Source: Dichomitus squalens LYAD-421 SS1
Taxonomy: Eukaryota; Basidiomycota; Agaricomycetes; Polyporales; Polyporaceae
NCBI RefSeq assembly: GCF_000275845.1
Contig: NW_006766959.1
Location: 38,086-102,085, forward strand
Reading direction: 5' to 3'
DNA length: 64,000 nucleotides
Positions 21,376 through 33,725 of the stretch are shown here, piece after piece. The notes under the pieces are model-generated. The model had not been told where the DNA came from. It saw only the letters and a list, made by a program, of their open reading frames with translations, and did no database searches. The number at the start of each line of letters is the position of its first letter. Position 1 is the stretch's first letter. The position numbers and the translations under genes are program-made.

Positions 21376-24089
21376 CTAGGCCACCGACTTTTCCTTGCCC
21401 TTCTCGATCTCTAACGGGGTATTCTCGGGGCTCTTGGACCGCGTCCGCGACTGCAGCGCGCGCAGCCGGCGCCGCTCTATGCGGCGCATGAGCCAGGTGA
21501 AGAGGGTTAGTGTTGCACACGACATGATGATCCAGGCGATGATGACCGCCGCGTTCCGGCCCAGGTGTGAGGCGGTGTTGAACATAATAGTCCGGAGCGC
21601 CTGTGACCTGTTGAACCGAAGGGCGATTAATGCCAAGACGTGTAAGCAGAGGGAGGCGGAAGCATACATATTCCTGAAGATGAAGTCAGCCGACATGGCT
21701 AAATCCAGGAACGAGGGGCAACGTACCAGATGGGGAAGCCGTTACCGTATGAGTAGAAGGGGTTTTGGAGCTCGTCAGGGAGCACGACGGGCGAGACGTT
21801 GTATAGAATCTAGTCATCACAGCGATGTCAGCGCGTACCGGGGCGCAGATGCGTCAGCACACATACCAAGACAAAAAGGAAAAACGGTATGAATCGTGGC
21901 GTGAAGATCGTGATCATAGCCTCAAGCGAGAGGCCGAGCGAGGCCATGCCGAGGTAGATGTATGCGAACGAGATAATGAAGCCTGCGCCTTCGCCGAACC
22001 TGCGCGAACGGGGATGAACACTTGTTCGCTAGCGACAAGCAAATCAAGACACGCACTTTGTCCCGAGAGGGAGCTTGAATGCGACGTTGATGAGCGCAAA
22101 GCTCATGCTCAGCGGGAAGTACGCGAGCAACGGAACCAGGATGCGGAGCCCAATGTATGGCAGGAAATCCATGTGTGGGCCGACGATAGCTCGTGCTGTG
22201 GAGTTTGCCATAGTCTGGACAGGCCATCAGTCTACGGAGCGGTCCTGGTAGTGAAATCGCATACAATCATGAACCTGAAGGGAAATGTCAACATAGGGCT
22301 GTAGCCAGATGCCAAAGTGCGACTCACGAGAAAATGCATAGAAAGATGTTGCCGACAAGCGTAACAGCCTGTGCGGCTGGGGCACTTCAATTTCCGTTAA
22401 ATGGTCTGCCTCTGACAAGATGCGACAGGACCTACTTGTACGGACGGAGGTTGACCATCGTCCAACTGATCGCAGGAGCAATCGTCTGAGGGGCAGTGGC
22501 GATGAGTTGGAGAGCCGTAGCGTTCGGCTGGCCGTTGTTATTGATCTGCGCGAAGTACCGCTGAGCGCTCGCCGTGGCGTAAGTAGTTGTAGTCTCTTGT
22601 AACATTGCGGTTGTGAGTGGAACAAGGTAGTTCCCCGTCGCAATCTCTTGACGAGCCTACGGCGGCGCGTGTCAACAGGACTTCGATGTACTCGTGTCGG
22701 AAGGAGGCGGACAGACCTGGGAGTAGAAGACCTTGATGGCCGACGTCGGGTCGTACGTCGTGTCGCCGACCTGTCGAGCAAGCGACAGCTTTTGCGAGAT
22801 GTTTTCTTGGACTGGAAGATCAATGTGAGTGCGATGCGGCTCGTACGGTATGTCGTTCTAAGTCAAAAGGCGAGTACAGTCTCGGCACTCGAGGGATGAA
22901 ATGTTCTTGGAGGACGATAGCGCCTCAGTGCCTGCCAAGCGCTGCCAGGATCATGTCCGTTCCTCTTTGACTGGCTGGGTCCAAGGGATGGGATGAAGCA
23001 AAGCCTAGCCTCGCAAGTCCTGCTTCTGGTCGCTTGCCGGACGCTCCGTTCGGCAGCAGCGCGGGCTGAGATGCCGAGCGTGCCGATATGGGCGCTCCAG
23101 ATGCCGAGAGGTTCGTAGCGCAGCCCAAACGTGCCAGCGGCGACATGTAACAACCCGATAGCAGGGAACACAGCGAAGAACAAACGTGCGAAGGCGGCGT
23201 CATACCCGTATAAAATGAGAGACTTGAGCAAAACAAACGCCCCACTCACCTACTACTGCGATCCATATCTGCTCCTGAGCGACCATGATAGCCAAATCAT
23301 CGTCGCTGCCGACGACGTCCGGGTCCATGACCTGCCAGTTGAGCCGAGGGCCTGGCGGTGCGTACTTGCTCAACGCAGCCACCAAGCCCTGGCCAACGCG
23401 GCCAGTGTCGCGGCTGACGAACCATGCGTCTAGGTTCCCTGTCAGCTTGGCGGAATTGGCGAGAGCGCCCCAGTAACTAGACGAAGAGCGTCAGCGAAGT
23501 CCATTCCCGGAGTTGATATAGTTCATGGAGTAGCTTCCAGTCTTGACGGCATGCATGAAATGCGCACGTGCTGAGTGGCGTGTACGGTAGGCGTACATAG
23601 TACAGTTCTTTCTCTCGACGACTTGAAGGACGCCGGCTCGTTCGCCAACGAATACCCATGTCTTCAGACCGAATGCACTCACACAGGGAGAGTGATCCAC
23701 ATGAGGACCATGATTAATGCTGTTGCCCGGGCAATAATGATGAAGTATTCCCTGCGCAAGGGTGCAAATCGTGGGGAGAAGACTGTTTGGTCCGTTCGGG
23801 CGGCCGCAGATGAGCATCGCGCCGAAGAACAACGAGAGGTGACGCGAAACTCACAGCCATAGTGCCCGGGCACTTCCGTGGGTTCATCAGGCAGCAACGA
23901 AGGCTTCCTGGAGGGTTTGTTCTCGCCGTCGTCTCGGACCTCCTGCTGGACGATGCCGCTCGAGGCTCGGGACAGTGGTGATTGTGCCGTGTGGTCGGCA
24001 TGCCGATCTGCCGAAGACCCGTGGCCGATGGATTCCGCAGCGTGGTAGGGCTCTACGGCATCCGTCCGGCTGGAGGCAGACGCATCCAT
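21376..24089 (-). CDS. DUF3533 (SNG1-like) multi-span membrane protein
   Basis: The DUF3533 family includes yeast Sng1, a plasma-membrane protein linked to drug resistance and lipid asymmetry, and resembles bacterial YhgE/Pip exporter-like proteins. Exon 1 starts MDASASSRTDAVEPYHAAES, a disordered cytosolic N-terminus. Then FFSPRFAPLRREYFIIIARA and LIMVLMWITLPVYWGA form helix 1. A long extracellular region follows (LDAWFVSRDTGRVGQGLVAA, WQVMDPDVVGSDDDLAIMVA, VPLTTAMLQETTTTYATASA). The helical block is IVGPHMDFLPYIGLRILVPL, FGEGAGFIISFAYIYLGM and MITIFTPRFIPFFLFLL. The last exon contains RNAAVIIAWIIMSCATLTLF and a basic tail ending EKGKEKSVA. It looks intact. It is not obviously linked in function to its neighbours. 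Confidence 0.78.
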
Positions 24090-24300
24090 CTTCCAGTAGC
24101 CGTGGGGGCGAGTACTTATCGGGGAGCAGACGTGGTCGCCGTCGAGGACAACGGCGGGCGACGTCCGTTGCTCTCGCTCTCCCCCGTGTCCTCGCCCTCG
24201 CCTGCCACGGCCGATGGGCGTTCACCCCACCTCCATCATTCTGATCAGATAGCATACAGCCGCGTTGCTATCTAGTGTTGCTTACCGGATTCCGAACAAG

Positions 24301-24372
24301 TCCGATATGGTGTAGTGGCTAACATTATCGCCTCTCACGCGATAGCCCGGGGTTCGATTCCCCGTGTCGGAA
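24301..24372 (+). tRNA. tRNA-Glu (anticodon CUC), copy 2
   Basis: All 72 bases match copies 1 and 3, including anticodon CTC, A and B boxes. T-runs at 24373-24376 and 24379-24383 serve as Pol III terminators. It lies 212 bp upstream of the divergent DUF3533 gene. Confidence 0.96.
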
Positions 24373-24605
24373 TTTTGCTTTTTCGACGAGGGCGCAACCC
24401 GTTTTCTTCCACTTTGTTATTACTCCACTAACTGTCGCACACTTTCTGTGCATTCAGGAAACGGATGACTGCTCAAAATGCAACTTGAATCACATTCATT
24501 CCAGCATCGAACCAAAGTACTCTGCTAACTCCATCAGTTTCACCATCCATCCGCGCCGCCGCTCACTTCCTCCAAGTCTGCGACGTCAAATTGTTCCTGT
24601 GTTCT

Positions 24606-25006
24606 TCACAACAGAGCTGCAATACCGTCGGGGATGCAAGCATCCGGCTAGGGGACAATGTGAATATTTGCCAACAGCCAATACGAAAAGCCACCGAAAT
24701 CCTCACGCCAATGTCAGACAAATTGGTGATGTCCAAGGCTTCGGATAGGATAACGAGAACGCCTGGGGCCAAGGACGAGACGGAGGTGCAAGTCCAGCTG
24801 ACGACAGTGGTCCCCAAAATATCGATATCAGGGCATCCTGAGCAAGCTGCGCCGACCGTGGTGCAAGTCAGACCGAGATCTCCGCCTTCGCCACTGCAGA
24901 CCAGGCCGCTAGCCTCGCGAGTTTCGAGAGTAGTCGGCGAGGCGGCGGCTGCAGTGACGATGGTCGCGACTGCGACAAGCTTGAAGACGGCGGTGGTGAA
25001 CTGCAT
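24606..25006 (-). CDS. Small secreted cysteine-containing protein
   Basis: Two exons (25006-24707, exactly 100 codons, and 24647-24606) encode 113 residues. Residues 1 to about 22 (MQFTTAVFKLVAVATIVTAA) form a signal peptide. The mature part has six cysteines (VCSG, LTCTT, ACSGCPD, WTCTS, DACIPD) that could form three disulfides, and ends GIAALL. I do not recognise the family. The spacing is not that of a hydrophobin, which has eight cysteines including two CC pairs. It could be an apoplastic small secreted protein or effector-like protein. A TATA element on the same strand lies about 125 bp upstream. Confidence 0.75.
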
Positions 25007-25130
25007 ACTGTTGGAAATGCGGTAGGGTAAGCAGGAAGGAAGTCGGGACAGAGAGAAATGCCTCGCTCACTTTGGCTGGGTTGTAAGTGCTGAATGAGTA
25101 CTTGCTGCAGTACACAGCCAGCAGTACGGT

Positions 25131-25137
25131 TTATAAA
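25131..25137 (-). promoter_or_regulatory. TATA-like element of the small secreted protein gene
   Basis: The minus-strand sequence TATAAAC lies about 125 bp upstream of the ATG at 25006, a usual distance for a fungal TATA box plus 5' leader. Confidence 0.5.
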
Positions 25138-26081
25138 GACTTCCCGAGCGTCTGATTCCCCCTCTTGCGGCATATTATCTTGGGTCTTCCGACGCTGTTC
25201 ATGCCAATAAATCTGACATGAAATATTCGCGAACGTACGACGGCGTAGCTCAGGCTGTCACCCAGGTACATGGCTCCGCGGAGTGCCATTGGAGTGCGAT
25301 ACTCGCCCGAGCTAGTCTTTAGTGTTGTTTGACTTCCTCGCAGAATCACTCTCCTTTTGCACTCCGCCGCCTCTAATTGACATGCAGCAGACAGATAGCG
25401 GATATTCAATAATGAATGACTGCATTCGCTTGCCTATTGGATTTTTTATGATGAGCAACCAGCGTGCTTTCATTATCCACGCACATCATGTCCAGAGAAA
25501 TTCATGCATGCTACAGCAGAAACAGGGTGCTCTGCCGAGTGCGCGTAGAGCCTTGAAGCATCTCTGAATCAAAAATGAGTAAGCAATCGTCCAGATACTC
25601 AACTGACCCGCTCGCCCTGTCATTCGGGCCCGCCTGACTCACAGCCAGAATAGAGCATGCACCGGCAGATCGTCACCAGAAGCATGAATGACAGTATGAA
25701 TTGTGGGTCCGACACAAGCTTCTCCCGGTGGTACATTCATTGCCCGTAGCCGGTACTGCTTCGCACGGGATGTTGAGCTAAATGTCAATTAGGCTAGGGC
25801 GGTGCACCCTGGTCTACGCAGCGAGGGGCGTCAAACAGCCGTATAACCTTTGCTGCGCGTGCGCTGCGAGATCAGCGAGTGACATCTGGTGCGTCATCAC
25901 ATGTGCTCTCCATCATAGGCACATTGTCGCTGAGAATGCAGGTGAGAGGAATGGTCGGCATATCTGTAGATGGCACCGTCTGTGAGCAGCTCTGACGAGG
26001 CCATAGCAGTAACGCCTGTCGAAGTAAACTTTCAACATATGTTTCGTTTTCTCCACGAGCTGATGGGATCACATGGGTCCG
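25138..26081. other. Intergenic, no recognised gene
   Basis: About 0.9 kb lies between the secreted-protein promoter and the carboxylase stop codon. I see only short open frames without motifs. Confidence 0.4.
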
Positions 26082-29000
26082 TCACTCAAAGTAGACGAGC
26101 GGATCACCTGCCTGGACGGTGCCGCCCTCTCGGACCCCACGTCCAAACCCTACCACCTTCCGACCAACGTTCTCTTCTTCTGCTTGGACGTTCACCTCGG
26201 TCTTCATCGCTTCGAGAATTATGAGAACATCCCCAGCAGACTTGACAACGTCTCCGATGGAGCACTTGATCTTCCAGACTTGTGCCGTCAGTGACGATGT
26301 GACGCACGGGCCTCCATCGCCTCCTGCAAAGCGAGTCAATCATACCCCAGGGAGCACGGAACCCATCGAAAACGTACCCGGGTCGATGGGCTCAGGCACA
26401 GCTGACCGACGGGCTTCCAGCTCTTCACGACGCTGCTGGTCCCATTCCGCAAATAGAACTTTCTCGCTGTTGGGTACTGATCAATGAAGTATGCGTGGCG
26501 TCGTATGTCTCACGCTTACCGTGCCTCTTCGGCAGCGACTCCACGTGCCTGCCTTTCCTTGAAATGTCTGACTTCGTCACTAATGCCGCGCACAAAGGCG
26601 GTATATTCCGCCATAGAGAAGGTCCGGTCCTCAATCCTGAATGCGTATTGTCCAGCATCAAAGCGATTCTCGGCCTAATCATGCCGGTGGGTAAGCGGCC
26701 ATGTGAAGACTTGAAGTACTGCTCACCTGTAGATACTGTTCCTCGCTGACTGCTTCAAAGACCACCTGACCACACTTGTCAATCAAGACTACTCAGGACA
26801 GTCAGCGGTTCTTACTTGATCGAAGGGCCGCAATAGCCAAGGACTATCGGGGCTAAAGTCGCGCCCCTTGCCCCAGGTCTGCCATGGAGGTAGCGTCCTG
26901 CCGAATAGCTGATAACCGCCGGGAGACTGGATAGGGTATATTGCAGCGACGAGACCGGCGATGCCGATTGCGCCCTGAAGGTCGGTCAGCAAAGTTAGCG
27001 CCAAATCTATAGCTACTTCGGATGCACGCACCCGAGGCGTATACGTTCGCGAGGGATTCATCTTTTGTCCTACCAGTCTGGAACGTGGATCAATCTATAC
27101 GTCCTGATGTCATCCGCAGGAACCGGTGGTAGACTTCAATATTCATACGCACCGGGACTAGGAAAGGGCAGGCTAGGTAAAAGCCTACGCCGAGGACAAG
27201 CTAACCGACAACATGAGGTGGGCGAATCATGCCAGCGTGCGCTGAACTTACCCAGTCAGTGCCAACCAGCTTCTTCAAGGCCTCTTCCGCGTTCTCGAAA
27301 CCGTTGTTGCGAGCCAGATACTCTATGTTGCTGGGCAGATAGGCAGCTGTCGCGCGGGTACTCCGCATGTACTTCTCCAGAGCTTCGCGGTTCCACCGGT
27401 CGTCGAGTACCGTGGGAAACGTAATCCGACGGCCCGGAAAAGTAAGCGACTCGACGCTGGCAGGAAGTGAGTGTTCAGCATTGATGAGCGACGCGAGCAC
27501 TGCTGCTTGCGTGGAGATGAGTGGGTCAAAGTGAACCTTGTTGAGATTTGCGTTAGTTGCGGCTGTATTCCTGATCGTTAGGAGGCCACTGACCATCGTT
27601 GAGCGAATGCACGGTGCAAGGAACCATATTCCGGGTATGGCACATCTTCTGATCTCGGTCTCGAACGCGTGGATCCGAGCGCGTACCGCGAAGTCGAGCG
27701 TCATCTCGCCACATTCAACTAGAATTGCCGAATCCCCAGCTTGACGAAATACAACCCCGGGACGTCCGCTGGAAGGGTCGGGATGCGTATCATGCAAGCG
27801 AGGGTCGATATCATGGTCTGTGGCGTTCAACGTAGGAAGGAAGGGCGGGAAGGATCTCGAAGAACTCGTTGCTTCTTGCATCTCCCGGAAGAATCGCTCT
27901 TCCGCTTGGTACAGACCGATCGCTTGTTGGTAAGAGATACGCTTGAATCTCACTGTAGAACCTGCCCGTAGTTGTCCTAGCTTCCATCTGTAACCGCCTG
28001 AATATGACTTCGTAGCACCACTCTGAATACGGCACTCACAGCTCTGCGCTTGCGATCGTACACACACAAACATAGCCTCCCATGTCCGGACCTTCGTTCG
28101 TCAAGATAACAGGCGTGTCACCATTCACATTGACTGTCCCGAAAGCATATCCGTTGTCGAGTATGTTGCTCGGGTGCGATCCGCCTTCGCCGCCATTCTC
28201 GCGCGCCCATGCGATACGGGGGCCTTCGAGGCGGACGCCCATCCGATTGCTCGCAGCGCTAACAGTCCACTTCGTCGTAAAGAACTTCGCGATGCCTTGC
28301 TCTGTGATGAACGTTGGATCGCTTTGCGGGCCGGAGAGAACATGTATAGTCCAGTCGGAGGGATAGATGGGAATGAGATGTTCTGGAAGCGCAAGCGCCG
28401 ACTCCTCTGCAGCGCCAGGAGCGCAGTCGCCAAGGACAACCTGATCTCCAGCTGTAAGCCCGCGCCCTTGGTACCCTCCCAAACCCATTGAAGTCGACTT
28501 CGAGCCCAGATATTTCGGTATCTCAGGAAATCCTCCTCTCATCGCGAGATACGCACGCATGCCGGTGCCTTGAATGGGACCGATGGCAAGCTTCGCACCT
28601 GCCGGGACGGCGACTCGTTTCCACGTTCGTATCTCGTTCCCATCGACCGTCACTTTCGCGGAGGCGCCAGTCACGGCAACGACAGCTGCGACATGGAAGA
28701 GAAGACGGCATCCTGTGAGTGTAGCCTCAAGACCTTCTGTGCCAGGATCGTTGCCGACGAGAATATTTGCGATACGGAAGGCAAGAGAGTCCATAGGACC
28801 GCTACGAGGGATGCCAAGACCAATGCGGCGACCAGGATAATCTTGCACTGTCGTCTCCAACCCACCGCTCAGGACTGTGAAGGCTCTAAGTGCCGATAGT
28901 CAGTGTGGGTTCTTGATGTCATAAAGCAATACGAACTTTGGGACGAAGCTGAATGTATGCAAGAATGTCGTAGTCGCGTTCCCAAATTGAAATGTTTGCG

Positions 29001-30591
29001 AGCCACATATAGCAAGGAGGTACTGGACGTTGTTAGGAGGACCGAGCACTTCCGTCTCCTTCAAGACAGATGTGAGGCGTTGGATAGCCTCAACGCGAGT
29101 CGACCCTGTGACAACGAGTTTGCACGCGAGTGGGTCGTAGTACGGAGTGATGGTCGTTCCGGACTCAACCCAAGATTCGACCCGCAGCCAGTCTACTTCT
29201 GGGAGCTTGACCTGCTGAAGAACGCCGGGGCAAGGCTTGAATTGCGCTGCCGGATTTTCACAGTACAGACGAACTTCGATAGCGTGACAGTGGGGTGGCG
29301 CCTCGTAGAGTGCTTGATTAAGGAAAGGATGGGATAGGATTTCAGAACTCTTGCCATCGTGCCGTGCAATGCCTTGCAAGATCATCAATTCGACGATGTC
29401 GAGACCCGGGTTGACTTGCTCAGTGACAGGATGCTCCACCTACACATTGCCATTTGAATCCTCAGCATGCCTACACCTACAAAGCTCAAATAGCCCACCT
29501 GCAGTCGTGTGTTCATTTCCAGGAAGAAGAATTCACCACTGACATCGTCGACGAGGAACTCCACAGTCCCTGCGGACTCGTAAGTGACATGCTCGGAGAG
29601 ACGGACCGCTGCGATGCACATCTTCTCTCGGATATCTGCGATACGGCTAGCCAGATAAGCAGAAGTTGCAGGATGGTCACGGGGACTGACCGGGGTGCCG
29701 AAGCATGAACGGGCTGGGAGCTTCTTCTATGACCTTCTGGTGCCTCCTCTGTACGCTGCATTCGCGCTCGCCCATATGGATAGCGTGGCCGGCCCCGTCA
29801 CCGAACACCTGTACGATCATTGTCTATAGTATTCCGAAAGGAGAAAGACGCCGTAACGTACCTGTACTTCCACGTGCCGTGCGGCGAGATAGTACCTCTC
29901 AATGAACAATCCATTGTTATGGAATAGCGTCTACGACAGATTGAGAAGATAGACTTGTATTCCCAAGAAGGCACAAGAAACGGCTCACCTCTGCGCGGGC
30001 TTGAGTACCTGCAAACCTGGCTCTCAGTTCGTCGACCGTGGCGCATACCACTAGCCCCATGCCGCCTCCGCCAGCTGTCGACTTGAGCATCACCGGAAAA
30101 CCTATCTCCTCAGCAGAGGCAACAGCCTCATTCATATCTTGCAGCAAGCCATTCGACCCGGGCACCAGCGGAACATCTACCTCCCTGGCAAGCTCGCGCG
30201 CGCGATGCTTCAGCCCCATAGCTTCGATCGTCTCCGCCCGCGGCCCAAGCCAGATTACTCCCGCATCCGCCACCTTCCTCGCGAAGTCACTGTTCTCCGA
30301 GAGAAAGCCATATCCTGGATGGAGTAGAGTTACGCCTCGCTCCTTGCATACAGCTATAATGGCCTCCGCATCTATGTATCCGCGCGCATTGGAGACAGGG
30401 TCTTCGTCTTGTTCGCGGAGAGGTGCCGCTTCATCTGCAAGAGTGACGTGCGGGGAGGTCGCGTCGGAGCGTGTGTACACAGCAAGCGTGCGTATTCCTA
30501 GACGTTTCGCGGTGCGCAGGATACGCACCGCAATCTCGCCGCGATTTGCAACGAGGAGCGTATGAGTCGATGCGCCAGAGTCGAGGTTCAT
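26082..30591 (-). CDS. Biotin-dependent urea-carboxylase-like enzyme (LamA-type candidate)
   Basis: Domains in order: (1) biotin carboxylase, starting [20 protein letters not shown] (ATG 30591), with [14 protein letters not shown], the glycine loop [10 protein letters not shown] and [17 protein letters not shown]; (2) an AHS2/KipA (PxpC-type) domain, with [20 protein letters not shown] and [20 protein letters not shown]; (3) an AHS1/KipI (PxpB-type) domain, with [16 protein letters not shown] and [20 protein letters not shown]; (4) a C-terminal biotin carrier with the attachment motif EAMKTE, ending GDPLVYFE. All exons join in frame, so the enzyme looks complete at roughly 1,200 residues. It has no allophanate-hydrolase (amidase) domain, unlike yeast Dur1,2. 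It may carboxylate urea. Alternatively, together with the LamB/YcsF protein at 60755, it may act in ATP-dependent lactam (2-pyrrolidinone or 5-oxoproline) opening; the sequence alone does not decide. It is cytosolic by default, with no targeting signal seen. Confidence 0.9.
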
Positions 30592-31562
30592 CACAGAGTA
30601 AAAGGAAGGGTAGGTGTGAAAGGCCAGGCTCTAGCACACATGAGATAGCGAAGTGTTGGAGCTCCGATAGCGAGGGAACTTGGATTGATTAACGGTAAAC
30701 CTTATTCGGATTGAGGTATCCGCATGCATGGCCTCAACTCGTGACTCCTCTGAGGCAGAGTGGTGGCATCTGCCCAGAAACAGTAAGTAGCAAGCCGATT
30801 AGTAGGACAAAGACATGCTTAGCAAGTAACGGAGAGCACACCTGAAATTGCACGGAAGCCGTTAGTGTCATCATAGACGACATTGCAATTGAGGATCTTC
30901 TCTGTCTATTGGAGAGTATAACGAGTGTTTTCCACGGAAAAAAACCATTGAAGACGGTTCGATGGTGGCTGCGGCTCGTGAAGAAGCAAGCTACAAGATT
31001 GGAATTCAAGAAGTACGTCGTCATCGACTCTGGCGTCTAGCATGCCAAATCAGGCTGGAAGCGCGCAAGGTCGCTTGCAATTGGATGTCCTCAGACATCC
31101 AAAGCTTTACTTGAGTGTATTGGAAACAGGTTCGCATTGCCTTGCAGCCTAATGGAGGTGTTTGATAAACAACTACGACGTCCCACTTCGTGGCCTTGAC
31201 TCTATAACACGTGACAGACGACGCAGCAGATCCACGCAGTACAGCTCCCTGCCAGAACGCAGCTGTGCGTGTTCCGCCAAAGGGTTTTCAAGAGAAAAAA
31301 CCATCCACATGTTATCAGCTTACGGACTCACATGACACACCAATAATCAGCGCCTACATAACAACGCGCGAAGCAAGCAAGTCGCATTCTAAGGTGACGC
31401 GGTGACGACTGAGGTGAAACCGACCGAGCGAGGTCAGACAAAGGACGATGAGCAAAGGACGATGAGCAAAGGACGATGAGCAAGTTCGATGGGTGGCGGC
31501 GGCAGGTTCAAGACCCATAACTACACCGGCATGACAATGAAGACAAAGGTGCCTCCAGAATG
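30592..31562. other. Intergenic upstream of the carboxylase
   Basis: About 1 kb of divergent promoter space between the carboxylase and the gene at 31720. No gene was recognised; it contains a 3 x 14 bp tandem repeat. Confidence 0.45.
31441..31482. repeat. 14 bp unit repeated three times in tandem
   Basis: Three exact copies of AAGGACGATGAGCA at 31441-31454, 31455-31468 and 31469-31482, about 240 bp upstream of the ATG at 31720. It could be a simple slippage product or a promoter element array. Confidence 0.9.
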
Positions 31563-31569
31563 TATATAA
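31563..31569 (+). promoter_or_regulatory. TATA-like element upstream of the gene at 31720
   Basis: TATATAA lies about 150 bp before the ATG of the following single-exon gene. Confidence 0.5.
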
Positions 31570-31719
31570 CCCAGCCCCATCTCTTCACAGAGTTCCGTCC
31601 TTGCTTGCTCTACTCCCCGGTCCTCTGGTAGCCACCTCCGTGATTGTTCGACCCGGCCTCTCGTTCCATTCAGATCCCCTGAGTGCCTGCCAGGGGCAGA
31701 GTACGCCCCTCCCGAGAGC

Positions 31720-32661
31720 ATGGACCTCAACACACTGTCGCTACCCTCGACAAGCAATTCCGTAAACGAGGGCGTTCGCATTCCACAGCGCCACTCGAAC
31801 CACAGGCTCGCCACACTGCTCGGCATCTCTGAGGACGAGGACGGAGGGATGTATGATGCGCCCATCTGTGTCCCCGACTCAATATACACAGACGAAGACG
31901 ACGATCTTGCCCAGCTCGGTGGGGTCGCCGAAACGCTCGTGGCGAAGACGCGGGCACCCTCGTTCGGCGGTCACGACGTGTCGGACGAGCAGGCTCTCAT
32001 CGGTGGGCCCGACGGGGTGAAGGCGCGAGGGAAGGGGAATGTTCGACAGAGGTTGGCCGGGTTCATGCCCTTCCGCAGGCGGAAGGCCGCTTCAACAACT
32101 CTCTTCGGGCGAGCGATGCTGCCAAGTCGTGTTCCGGAGGGCTCGTCAAGCCATAGAGATCCATCCGAGGATTGGAATGCGATCCAACACGACACGGGTG
32201 GAAGCGGCGGCGGCGGGGAGCAAACGGCAGAGGACGCAGAAACGGCGACTCACGACGAAGGGTTCCACTCTGCGGGCTCAGCCACCGGGCAGTGGATGAC
32301 TTTCCCAACCCTCGTTACCCCCATCAAGGCGCAGTCGTTCTCTGCGCCCACAACCCCCAGGCGGTCCCCTCGCAGCGCAAGAAGCAGGCACACCCCGGGA
32401 TCGGCCAAGTCGTGGCTGTCTGAACTGTCCGCCTCGAGCGAGCTCAGCGCAATGAGCTCGCTGCGCCGGAAGACTGCCAAGCGGAAGGCTCGGCTCTCGC
32501 TGGAGCCGAATCCGCAGATGAAGTCCATGAAGAAGTCGATACAGCTTCTGGGCCCCGAGGCGGCGGGCGTCGTTGCGAGAGGGACAGACGTGTCTCCGAA
32601 TAAGTTGAGGTACATCGACTTTGGTCGGCAGATGAGAGACTACATGAGGCGCTATATGTAG
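31720..32661 (+). CDS. Single-exon disordered hypothetical protein
   Basis: This 313-residue open frame has no intron, unusual in this gene set. I do not recognise a domain. It has acidic clusters (EDEDGG, YTDEDDDL), a basic patch FMPFRRRKAA near residue 120, a Gly-rich loop (GGSGGGGEQ) and Ser/Arg/Pro stretches (SAPTTPRRSPRSARSR). The C-terminus is positively charged and aromatic, IDFGRQMRDYMRRYM. SP and TP sites are frequent, suggesting phosphorylation. A TATA element and steady codon use support a real gene. It could be a regulatory or cytoskeleton-associated protein, but no function can be assigned. Confidence 0.68.
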   Translation: MDLNTLSLPSTSNSVNEGVRIPQRHSNHRLATLLGISEDEDGGMYDAPICVPDSIYTDEDDDLAQLGGVAETLVAKTRAPSFGGHDVSDEQALIGGPDGVKARGKGNVRQRLAGFMPFRRRKAASTTLFGRAMLPSRVPEGSSSHRDPSEDWNAIQHDTGGSGGGGEQTAEDAETATHDEGFHSAGSATGQWMTFPTLVTPIKAQSFSAPTTPRRSPRSARSRHTPGSAKSWLSELSASSELSAMSSLRRKTAKRKARLSLEPNPQMKSMKKSIQLLGPEAAGVVARGTDVSPNKLRYIDFGRQMRDYMRRYM

Positions 32662-33725
32662 ATCATATTGAGCGGATATACCCTTCGAGGCTGATAGGTT
32701 ATGTATCGTACTGCGTAACTCGACCTAGGTCTCGGACTTACTGTACAGTGTACTAGTTTTCGCCGTTGCAGCCAGTTAATGCCCTTTCTTGCTGTTGTCC
32801 GTTATCCACTGGTACGTTGTGAAGCGTAGCCACGGAAGATGAGCGAAAGGAAGCAGACCTTTGTGATGACACTGATGAGTCGGAGTAGGCGACGCTGGAG
32901 AGGGGAGACAAGCGCTTCGCCACAGCCAGATCTACCACCAGCCAAAATGTATGCCACATACCCGGGTCGAACGAGTGACCTCCCCATCACCATCACGGTA
33001 CAAGTGGGGCGCGCATACCACTACGCCAATGCGGCAGTTGAATTATTTACTTATTTGCTATTCATGATTTGGGTCGCAAGAGACCGACGGGTCCAGGGAC
33101 ATCCAGGCTGTAGCCGGCTGAGTGGTGGCTGTATCTTGCCTCCTACCATGTTCACAGCCCCAGAGCGCATGGACGCTCTACACAAACCAAGTCACAACCG
33201 ACAGATACTGTACGGACTTCATTGTGACGCCGGCTGACTGCAGATAGCCTTTCTGGATGACGTCGTGTCTTCAAGTAGCGACCGCGGTCCTGCGCACATT
33301 CAAACATGATCAAACATGGAACCTGGATGCTCACGCTCTCGACCTTCCTAGACCGAAGCCTAATACAAATGGTCAGCTGCCCCATATTGAACAGCTGTTC
33401 CGTGTGCCCCACATCTGTCTCTGCCGGGACAAATGCCGGTGGGCCTTCCCAGGCCAGATGTATTCTAGTCCTGCTCTAGAGGGGTCTTGAGACCTGCGCC
33501 CGTTGCAGCATCTGTCGATATTGACATGCGCGTCGGTGGCCCGACTCTGGAGAGCTTATTCTTGCTGAACCTACATAACCCTGCACGGGACCGTAGCCAC
33601 ACCCCATCTGTGTTGGCGACTTTCCTGTCTCTGACTGTGCTCTCTTCTGCATCTGGCCCCAGACTTTGTGCCCACTTTCGCTGGCTTCGACGATCATCGT
33701 CCAACAACACAAGACCTATTTCTCC
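32662..33725. other. Intergenic, no recognised gene
   Basis: Small open frames on both strands show no motif or splice pattern. The last 200 bp should contain the promoter and 5' leader of COX8. Confidence 0.4.

Noticed and set aside
30038..30565. 175-codon plus-strand open frame
   Set aside because: Antisense of the biotin-carboxylase exon, which carries unmistakable catalytic motifs on the minus strand.
26082..30591. Full Dur1,2 urea amidolyase
   Set aside because: No amidase/allophanate hydrolase domain lies at either end; the protein begins with the biotin carboxylase domain and ends with the biotin carrier.
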